In this document: positions 55,915 through 64,000 of the stretch, in pieces | Position numbering within the stretch: position 1 is the first letter of the stretch | How the letters are laid out: the number at the start of each line of letters is the position of its first letter | Origin: Acanthosepion pharaonis | Lineage: Eukaryota > Mollusca > Cephalopoda > Sepiida > Sepiidae | Length of the DNA stretch: 64,000 nt | Assembly: GCA_903632075.3 (NCBI GenBank) | Contig: CAHIKZ030002042.1 | Location: 71,001 to 135,000 of the forward strand | Direction of reading: 5' to 3' | Position numbers and translations under genes: made by a program | The notes under the pieces: generated by a model | Databases searched by the model: none | Seen by the model: only the letters and a program-made list of their open reading frames with translations | What the model was told of the DNA's origin: nothing

Positions 55915-56010
55915 TATCCATCTATCTATCTATCTATCTATCTATCTATATATCTATCTATCTATCTCAGTTTGTTCTTATCTATCTATCCTATCTATCT
56001 ATCTACTAAA
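55915..56010. repeat. (TATC)n arrays
   Basis: Tetranucleotide TATC/ATCT repeats at 55,911-55,967 and 55,979-56,005, with one interruption (CAGTTTGTTCT). Confidence 0.95.
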
Positions 56011-56267
56011 TTCAACTGATGAACAGATGAATATAAATATTTCATATATATACTCTTGAATTTTTGATAATCTTAAAGGCACTATTCAATTTTTTACTTA
56101 TCTATAAACACTTATTTTTGTCGGTCAAATATTTACTAGAATCAAATCAATGGCGGTTTTATATGATAACTATTGGAACTCTTATTTTCAAATCAATAAT
56201 TCTCAAAATATTTGACAGATTGGTAAAAATTACAAGATATGTTTTAATAAATAAACTAAAAATATCG

Positions 56268-56270
<3 letters not shown>

Positions 56271-56299
<29 letters not shown>
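56271..56299. repeat. (TA)n tract
   Basis: Short uninterrupted TA repeat. Confidence 0.9.
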
Positions 56300-56447
56300 C
56301 TGATAATTTAGAAATTGTGTGTTGGATTTTGTGTGTAAATGCGTGTCTGTGTGTAAAACAACGTTAAAAACCATAGAAGAAAAACGATTCATGTTTTTGC
56401 TTTTCATCCTTTAAAAAATTTTAATAAACGTCAATTTACAAGATAAA

Positions 56448-56521
56448 ATGATAGATAGATAGATAGATAGATAGAAAAGAATGAAATGAACAAAAAATAT
56501 TGATAGATTTTAACAGAATGA

Positions 56522-56569
<48 letters not shown>

Positions 56570-56725
56570 ATATGAACAGAATGAAATGAATAGATAGATA
56601 GATAGATAGATAGATATTAGATAGATAGATAGACCAAGATATAGATAGATATGAACAGAATGAAATTCATGAATAGATAGATAGATAGTCCAATAGATTT
56701 AAATAGATAAATAGATATGGACATA
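56448..56725. repeat. (GATA)n arrays with a recurring AT.GAACAGAATGAAATGAA spacer
   Basis: GATA runs at 56,449-56,475, 56,521-56,567, 56,590-56,632 and 56,675-56,690 are separated by related spacers (AAAAGAATGAAATGAACAAA, TATGAACAGAATGAAATGAA, TATGAACAGAATGAAATTCA). This makes a higher-order repeat of roughly 65-80 bp. Confidence 0.85.
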
Positions 56726-56729
56726 ATTA

Positions 56730-57200
56730 GATTTTTGTATGATTTATTTATGCACGTCAATTTTTTCAGAAAGAAAATAAAAATAATCAACCAATGTCGA
56801 TTAAATTTTCAGAATCTACTTACATAGTTATGCTATTCGCATTATATTACCTTATAATATAGGATTTTATTAAAGATATTTACAATAATTTCATTGATCG
56901 TCTGTCAGTTTATGATACAATTCGATCCTTGGTAATCATTTTGTATATAAATATACATAATAATATAGTTATAGATTTTCATGATTCTTAAAAGAATTTT
57001 GAACAGAGATCACAAAACAACTAAAGTTGAAATTGAAAACATTTAAAAAATAAAACTAATATGAAGTAAGAATTTAAAATAAAAAAACGGACAAACATAT
57101 AAAAAGTTTTATAAACAAGACAAGCAGATTGACTAAAAGGATATATATTTGAATAAATATATATAAAATAAATATTATGATTAAAAATCAAGAAAAATCA
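56730..57200. other. AT-rich spacer, nothing recognised
   Basis: No frame, repeat partner or RNA signature was noticed. Confidence 0.5.
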
Positions 57201-57201
57201 A

Positions 57202-57362
57202 GTAGGAAGAAAAATGGGGTATCATAACAAGTAGGAAGAAAAATGAGGTATCATATCATTTAGGAAGAAAAATGAGGTATCATATTCTATATAAGGAAAA
57301 TGAGGTATCATATCATTTTAGGAAGAAAAATTAGTATCATAAAATGAGGAAGAAAAATGAGT
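57202..57362. repeat. ~31-bp minisatellite, about five units
   Basis: Unit TAGGAAGAAAAATGAGGTATCATATCATT in imperfect copies; purine-rich on the plus strand, with short deletions in the fourth and fifth units. Confidence 0.85.
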
Positions 57363-58180
57363 TAATTTTTCAGTAGGAACAAAAAGATTTCGACATTACA
57401 GAGAAACATATTTAGAACGGAGAAATTCACTTGAATTGATTTCACAGTTGAAAATGTTTAATGATGAACATAAAGATACATTGGTTGTTCCTGATGGCGT
57501 GTCTAGAATTTTGATCTTTCATTGAAAATAATCGACGAAAACAAATTTGGAGACAAAATGCGGATGATTAAAACTTAGGGCTTATATAACTTGATGATAG
57601 GATTAAAGCTTCTCAATTGTAAGCTCCTTCTTTTTTTGAGGTCTAAAGTCGTCCTCTGGGTGATACAATTGCCAACAAGGAAACGATCTTCACTGGATAT
57701 TTTTTTAATTATTAAATTCCATGCAAGGCAGTAAAAGCCAATAAAAACACATTAACTTACATTATTTTGGAAGAATTGAACAGAAACATTAATAATGAAC
57801 GGGAAGAGAAAAGAGTAATCAAGAATTTAGTAGATATCGATTAACGTTAAAACAAAATTTTCAAATTATTAAATTTGGATGGAAAGCATGGGCTTTAGGA
57901 AATTTTCAACAAGTACTAGAAAATGGTTCTTCATACACTGTGAATTTGACAATTGCCCATCTTGCCAAATTATCTTTCAAAGACACCCAATCAGCGGAAT
58001 ATCCTCCAATCTCTCCTTATATTAATTCTAATAGAATACTTGTAGTCATTAAAACGACGAGAATTAAATACTTTACCGATTTTGATAGTCATTGTCCCTG
58101 CTTTTGAAAATATACTTCATCAAAGACTGCTTTTCATCTAAAGAAAATAGATATTCTTTGGCTGAATTTCTGAATTGAAT
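57363..58180. other. Spacer, possibly decayed LINE sequence
   Basis: Lies upstream of an RT fragment, but no RT block could be read in it. Confidence 0.35.
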
Positions 58181-58184
58181 CAAA

Positions 58185-58400
58185 TTCTTCCTTCTTTTAC
58201 GAAGTTTCATTGCGCATGATGGTTTATCTGGGAGAAAATCACTAGTCGTGTCCCACAGGGTTCCATTTTGGGACCAATCCTGTTCTTGATCTATATAAAC
58301 GATATTAAATATCAAATCAAATTCCAGCGTTGAATTGTTTTTAATGATGCTCGAAATTTACAGTTAAAACAATTACAAAGAAGACTCCTCATTACTTAAA
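58185..58400 (+). pseudogene. LINE reverse transcriptase core fragment
   Basis: The plus-strand frame at about 58,227-58,310 reads KITSRVPQGSILGPILFLIY followed by INDIK. This is the highly conserved RT block VPQGSxLGPxLFxxYINDL that precedes the catalytic FADD box. After one stop the expected FADD position reads FNDA, so the active site is lost. Neighbouring RT blocks are not recognisable, and the fragment ends within about 100 bp. Confidence 0.75.
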
Positions 58401-58785
58401 CATAGTTTAAATTTATTTTCTCGTTCACTTTAAACGGCATCTAATGTTCAATGCGGTATAGTGTCTAGTGGTGTAGGTCAGGGACAAGTTGAAATACACT
58501 GACACACTAGTTGGAGTTTGCTTTAATCACCTAAAAGAACAAAAGACTTGCGTATTCTAGATTCACACGATTAATCTTCATAGATTTCTGAAATCGTAAA
58601 TAAGGTTAAACAGAATAATTGTGAACAAGGATTTCTTCACAAATCAAGATTTTATTTTATTTTTATGTCTTACTATAAAAATTTAAAAAACAAATTTAAA
58701 AACGGCACTTTATTCGATGGATTACTCGAATATATTCGGAGCCGAAAATACTATTATAGTTAATCCATTACATTCACTTACGTGC
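58400..58785. other. Spacer, nothing recognised
   Basis: AT-rich sequence between the RT fragment and the SINE-like repeat. Confidence 0.45.
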
Positions 58786-58789
58786 TAAT

Positions 58790-59115
58790 ACCCTTGGAAA
58801 GGTATGAATCCTCTTCGGTCAGGACATACGTTCTCCAGCTATGGGTAAATAGCAGGACAGACTGGGTTCTATAGCCTTGGATGGCAACTGGTCTATAGAA
58901 GGATATATATGAATTCAAAACCTGCGGAGGGTCGTTTGGGAACCTTGTGGCATTCGGTGCACCAGGTCTCTGTATTCGTCCCTTCAAAAAGTGTGGATGG
59001 TCCTGCACGAGGCCTTCACCACTATAATCAAATCTCATGTGCCGGTGTCGGGCTGTCGGTTTTCCTGAAACTGATCTGCTTGACCCTCATACGTCGAATC
59101 TCGACGGGAGAGTCG

Positions 59116-59116
<1 letters not shown>
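58790..59116 (+). repeat. SINE-like core joined to a LINE 3' tail
   Basis: The first half has the core TGAATCCTCTTCGGTC, CAGCTATGGGTAAATAGCAG, GACAGACTGGGTTCTATAGC and GGATGGCAACTGGTCTATAG shared with 9.1 and 22.99 kb. The second half can be read as a degraded LINE C-terminus with a Cys-rich segment (CGWSCTRPSP), then DPHTSNLDGRVDYI. Its last 35 bp match the LINE end at 29.88 kb. (TA)n follows at 59,117-59,166, just as in the LINE. Confidence 0.6.

Positions 59117-59166
<50 letters not shown>
59117..59166. repeat. (TA)n tract
   Basis: Tail of the preceding repeat. Confidence 0.95.
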
Positions 59167-59169
<3 letters not shown>

Positions 59170-59179
59170 AGATATTTTA

Positions 59180-59636
59180 AAATAAAATAGATATATATAT
59201 CATTTATATAATGAACATTTGGTTATATAGAATATGTAAATATATATACGAGATAGAAAATAAAAAAGAATAGATAAAATTTAAATAGATAGATAAATAG
59301 AATATTCTAATATAAACTATATATTCTAGGTTCAATTATAAAAAAATACTTAAGTGTATTATATCTCGGTTTAATTTATTTAAATATGATATTGTTTTAA
59401 AATTTTTTTCTTGGAGGACTGAGCTTGGATTCTATAAAATTCAAAAGCCAATTACATTTTAAAGAACAACTTTTTTTTGTTATTTTAATTTAAATAACAT
59501 TTAGTTTGTTCATCAATTAAAAAAACACCTTTAAACATTTTTTTTTTGGAAAAATCTAATATTTACAAATTATTAATCGTTTGAGTTCTTTTTTCAGTAT
59601 TATTATTTAAATGCACCGATTAGTTATATTATCTTT

Positions 59637-59671
<35 letters not shown>

Positions 59672-59676
59672 TTATG

Positions 59677-59728
<52 letters not shown>

Positions 59729-60346
59729 ATGTTTAGAAATATTTATGATAAATATTGCTATTGAAAATTTTGAAACAAGAGACAAAACACATGGCAAGAT
59801 CTTTCTAAATCATATTATTGAGAACGATAGACAACTGATATATATAAATAGGAAACCGAGATTTTTTTTAAAATGATAGAGCGGAGATATTATCATGTTT
59901 TATAACTGTAAAAATCATGAGATTTGGAAAAAATAGTCAAAAAACAGATATGCGAATTATCAATATCATGCTATTAATGTTAAATTCGTAAAAGTTTATA
60001 ATAAAAAAAAGAAACGATGAATGAGATATTGAGGTTCTAAAGAAATTTAAAAATAACGTAAATAATAAATTATTTATTTATAATGACGAATTTTGTTAAT
60101 CATTTTGATATATTTAAAGCGATTTCTGTATAGGAAAAAAGTTGATTTAAAAATATTTATATTATCATGGCCCGGTGAAATTTTAATGAGTTTATATTGA
60201 AAATATTATCGATATTTTCAATATCGTTCAGTTGTATAACTCACGTGACAGATTGCTTATATATAAAAGAAGTAGATCCGAAAACGTACTAGGTTAATAT
60301 CGATTTTATTTTCATTAAATGAATAAAAAAAATAAAATCAAAATCT

Positions 60347-60408
<62 letters not shown>

Positions 60409-60630
60409 AATGTCTCTTCTATTACGACACGGGCAAATCTTTACAATTATTTTGATATAACGACATTGATCATAGTTATTTTAAAAACAGACAAATATCA
60501 AACTTAAAGCCTAAACAGAGCATTTACGAAAATATTTGTGTCTATGTAAATAAGGTATAACAATAAAATATATTAATACATATAAATATGTGTATGTGTG
60601 TGTGTAAATTATTTTCAGATAGAGTCTATA
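59180..60630. other. AT-rich spacer with GATA and TA tracts
   Basis: (GATA)n at 59,637-59,668, (TA)n at 59,680-59,726 and 60,350-60,404. No coding signal. Confidence 0.55.
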
Positions 60631-60640
60631 TATAAAGGAA

Positions 60641-60768
60641 AAAATGAGGAGGAAAAACTATTCTTAGCTGACGCATTTCATCCTATGAGGGACTTATGAA
60701 AGCAAGTGTGGGATTTCTTTTGTTGCATGAGTTTATACACGTTGGCTCAGAATAGTTTTTCCTCTTGT
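60641..60768. repeat. Inverted repeat, ~28-bp arms
   Basis: GAGGAGGAAAAACTATTCTT followed by AGCTGACG, and CGTTGGCTCAGAATAGTTTT followed by TCCTCTTG, are reverse complements with a few mismatches, separated by about 70 bp. A (TA)n/(GA)n/(GATA)n tract follows. Confidence 0.75.
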
Positions 60769-60778
60769 CTTTTTATTC

Positions 60779-60876
<98 letters not shown>

Positions 60877-60985
60877 CATTTTGAATTTGTACGTCTGATG
60901 AATTGGATCGTGATTACGAATCCAATGTAATAAATTATAACCATGGAATATTATTGTTTGAGCCGTTTATATTCTATTCTATTCT

Positions 60986-61025
<40 letters not shown>

Positions 61026-61137
61026 GTATAAAAAGCAATTTTTTGACGCATTTGCCATTTTTTAGAACTTCATTGGACTAAAAGGATGATTAGAAGAAAG
61101 AATGACTTTACACAAATCATGAGAGATAGATAGATAA

Positions 61138-61180
<43 letters not shown>

Positions 61181-61215
61181 TGAAACGTAAGAAAAGTGAT
61201 GATGAATGGGAGACT

Positions 61216-61256
<41 letters not shown>

Positions 61257-61258
61257 TC
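60779..61258. repeat. (TA)n and (GATA)n arrays
   Basis: TA at 60,779-60,818 passing through GA into GATA (60,829-60,873); (ATTCT)n at 60,971-60,990 followed by TA to 61,021; GATA at 61,125-61,181 and 61,217-61,256. Confidence 0.95.
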
Positions 61259-61259
61259 A

Positions 61260-62480
61260 GTGTTTATATCTTTTATGTCAGTCTAGTTTTTAGGGCAAAG
61301 TAAATGATAATTTTGAAGAAAGAAGATTGCATTGTGCCTTAAGAACCTACCTGTGTCCAAGGTTATTTTACGAAATCGTCCCTATTACTCAAGCCTAAAT
61401 ACTAACTAAAGTTCCTGAAGCAGTACGAAAAACGAACACTGCATGACAGACTTGGATCATTGTATAGTATGGTGTAAATCAATAACGGAATGCATTTAGG
61501 TTTGGAAAGCTTTTGTTCACCACTGCCACGAGTACGTCAATGCCGTTTGATAGAATAACAAGTGAACTCAATGAATGATGCAACCCATTCCGAAGAGCAG
61601 TAATACTCTTTTGCAAGCATATAGTATTTACCAGTTCTTGTCAGAAAAAGACCGTCTCTTTAATTTTAGTCTGAACCTCATTGAGCACATTACCAGCTCA
61701 AAAAGATTCCCTACATATATGTCAAAATTGAGAAACCTCGTATTGTTTTAGGGTGTGTTCATATGACTCTTCAGACTAAATTTGTGCCAACCGAATAATA
61801 CTTTGTCAAGTTAGAAAACTAACATAAATTTTAATGGCTGTCAACGTAATCTGCTTGGGACTGTTTAACATCATAAGATCGAAGTCCCACTTTCGATAAG
61901 ACCCTAACACAAATATTACATGTATGCTCAGACTAAAGGTTATCTGGGATTTCGGTCATGTCCGGCTGTCTACGAACCCATTCCGTTATTGTATGATTAG
62001 TTTTTTTATCGAACGCCGTATAGTAAATTATTATTTTTCCTCCACACGGATCGATTATCTGTCAACGTTTCTCAGATACTCAGCTTCAATACCGAGATTG
62101 TTAAGATAGCTTTTAACAATATCCTGAAAACTTTTGTGTAGTGTGTGTGTGTGTGTTCAGCACGTTTATCTCATCTATCTATTAGTAAAAAATAACTACC
62201 TATATAATTTGTGAACATTTTATAGCAGTTTTAGGTATGACGATAAACTAAATTCCAACAAACGCCTTGAGAAAGGGTTTTGAGGAGCATGGAACGTGTC
62301 TTAATCAATTGATTGGTGTTATAAACGTCCACCATGACCGGGGGTAAGTAAAACCTGTTAGGGCTCAAAAGTTTGCAAATAGTAAAGATGAAATATATAA
62401 ATGTAAAATTTATGAAATGTAAGAATCATTATTAATAATTTTAAATAGGTTTTTGAAATGGGGGGAATTATTTTTAAGCA
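61260..62480. other. Spacer of more mixed composition, nothing recognised
   Basis: Less AT-rich than its surroundings, with a 61-codon plus frame (61,924-62,109) and a TG run at 62,141-62,155. No domain or repeat partner was recognised; it could be unique DNA. Confidence 0.45.
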
Positions 62481-62484
62481 TTTA

Positions 62485-63262
62485 CATTTTTTGAAGAAAA
62501 TAAATATAACAACAATACATTTTTTGAAGGAAAAGTGTATTTTAAGACATTTTATGTTTATACATTCTTTTTATAGATACAAATATTTAAGTAAATACTT
62601 TGTTTTATAATAAAAGGTGTTAAACAACATTTACCGGCCTGAATGTCCTAGAAACCTTCATAGAAAATATTCGTCCTCCGATAACATAATGTGTAAAAAG
62701 TGTATTAACAGCAATACATTTTTCAAGGAAAAGGGTATTACCAACAATATATTTCTGAGTAAAAGTGTATTACCAACAACACATCATTTAAGGAAAAGTG
62801 TATTACCAACAATACATATTTGAAGGAAAATTGTATTACCAACAATACATTTTTGAAGGAAAAGGGTATTACCACAATACATTTTTGAAAGAAAAGTTTA
62901 TTACCAACAATGCATTTTTGAAGGAAAAGTGTATTACCAACAATACATTTTTGATGGAAAAGTGTATTACCAACAATACATTTTTGAAGGAAAAGTGTAT
63001 TATCAACAATACATTTTTTAGGAAAAGGTATTACCAACAATACATTTTTGAAGGAAAAGGGTATTACCAACAATACATTTTTGAAAGAAAAGTGTATTAC
63101 CAAGAATATATTTTTGAAGGAAAACGGTATTACCAACAATACATTTTTGAAGGAAAATGGTATTACCAACAATATATTTCTAAGGAAAAGTGTATTACCA
63201 GCAATATATTTCTGAGGAAAAGTGTATTACCAGCAATACATTTTTTCAAAAATATTACCAAT
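62485..63262 (+). repeat. 33-bp minisatellite, interrupted by a SINE
   Basis: About 17 units after 62,694 and about 1.5 units before 62,541 share the consensus GTATTACCAACAATACATTT plus TTGAAGGAAAAGT. Spacings measured at 62,703, 62,736, 62,768 and 62,801 are 33, 32 and 33 bp. Because 33 is divisible by three, long frames appear on both strands (11-residue repeats YYQQYIFEGKG on plus, LVIPFSFKNVL on minus). Confidence 0.92.
62541..62693 (-). repeat. 5'-truncated SINE inside the minisatellite, with target duplication
   Basis: Body matches the 41-kb SINE family (ATTCTTTTTATAGATACAAA, TTTACCGGCCTGAATGTC, GTCCTCCG) but lacks the tRNA-like head. The minisatellite is broken within one unit, and AAAAGTGTATT occurs on both sides (62,531-62,541 and 62,696-62,706), an apparent 11-bp target-site duplication. 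Confidence 0.75.
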
Positions 63263-64000
63263 AATAAAAATCTTCTCTGCATTAATTAACCCGTTGAGGC
63301 TGATATACCGTAAAACAAAACCAGCTAAACCAAAAATCTCTTTCTAGTAAGGTATCTTGCATATCGCATATAGTTAAGAATGAGGAGCGTTTCCATACTA
63401 ATGGCCTTCGGAAGAACAACAGTGTCAGGGTCAAATGACTGCCGTTTGAGAGTAAGATTGTGTGTGTAAAATAAAACAGTTGAATTCAAGGTCAAGGTTT
63501 AAAGAAAAAACTTCTAAAATCTCCAGGTCTTTGGAAATATATCGTATTTTTTAAAATACAATATATTTAGCAAGGGCAGTTTACGATCAAGAGACTCGCA
63601 TACAAAAGGAACAAAAAAAAAATGTATAGGTCGGTGCCCTTTCATTGGCTCGTGAATTGATTAAACAGTAGCTATCAAGAACGCGAAATTTTCTGCTAAA
63701 AAGTTGTTTTTTTTTTCAAAAAATATTCCTTAGCGAGAATTTTTAGATTTTTTTTTTTTTTTTTACTGGGTACACGTGTTTGATATCTGATATTTTTAAC
63801 AGTAAAATCAATATCAACCGCCCCCGAGATCGTGAAATATGTGCTTTGCGATTGAAAGTCCTTTTCTCGTGAGGGTCTTTTCGATCTCGTTTTCTCTATA
63901 AAAAATGAATGAAAATTAATTATATTATCAAAAAATAATTATAATAAAATAATTTAAATAAATATCATTAATTCTCTTGTTCTAAACCAATGAGAGAACC
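63263..64000. other. Minisatellite flank and terminal spacer
   Basis: 63,288-63,318 (AACCCGTTGAGGCTGATATA, CCGTAAAAC) matches the edge of the insertion in the mariner at 27.16 kb. The remaining sequence to 64,000 has T-rich runs and no recognised feature. Confidence 0.5.

Noticed and set aside
62738..63289. Long open frames on both strands (163 and 144 codons) over the 33-bp repeat
   Set aside because: A repeat unit divisible by three leaves frames open automatically on both strands; unit variants include small indels and there is no start context, domain or flanking coding sequence.

Overview
The window looks like intergenic or intronic DNA from a large, AT-rich, repeat-dense animal genome. 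No host protein-coding gene could be supported on either strand. The combination of very long (TA)n tracts every 1-2 kb, GATA/TATC arrays, several tRNA-derived SINE families, Tc1/mariner DNA transposons and fragments of several LINE clades fits a cephalopod mollusc such as an octopus. That assignment is an inference from overall character; no gene in the window fixes the species.

Layout. 1-8 kb: a LINE 3' fragment, a two-copy direct repeat, an 836-bp fold-back element, a GC-rich repeat, an 18-bp minisatellite carrying an octamer-like motif in nearly every unit, and four related LTR-like repeats. 9-13 kb: microsatellites, a SINE-like core repeat, and RTE-like LINE reverse transcriptase whose 3' part is tandemly triplicated. 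13.7-19.3 kb: a Tc1 element with both terminal inverted repeats (TIRs) and TA target duplications, broken by point lesions and a ~290-bp insertion; a second, internally decayed Tc1-like element; a mariner pseudogene; and two copies of one tRNA-derived SINE in opposite orientations. 19.9-23.1 kb: palindromic repeats, a 252-bp MITE and another SINE. 23.4-27.9 kb: a nested block in which a Ty3/Gypsy remnant is split by a deleted Tc1-like element, followed by a LINE 3' end and a mariner that itself carries an insertion. 28-31 kb: LINE-like repeats and a 590-bp MITE with Tigger-like ends. 31-50 kb: mainly AT-rich spacer with two possible solo LTRs, a GC-rich repeat pair, LINE 3' ends, a fold-back repeat, a SINE with its tRNA-like head, a three-unit tandem repeat, a FLYWCH-like fragment, and a second copy of the same deleted Tc1-like element at 49.4-50.4 kb. 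50-64 kb: AT-rich spacer, GATA/TATC arrays, a 31-bp minisatellite, an RT fragment, a SINE/LINE-tail repeat, and a 33-bp minisatellite interrupted by a SINE.

Nothing resembles a new multi-gene system. The most informative signals concern transposon biology: two copies of a Tc1-like element that lack the same N-terminal DNA-binding part; repeat families sharing a 3' end with a LINE; head-to-head SINE palindromes next to (TA)n tracts; several layers of nested insertion; and the regular octamer array near 5.2 kb. Every transposase or polymerase reading frame examined carries at least one disabling lesion, so the copies seen here look like molecular fossils.
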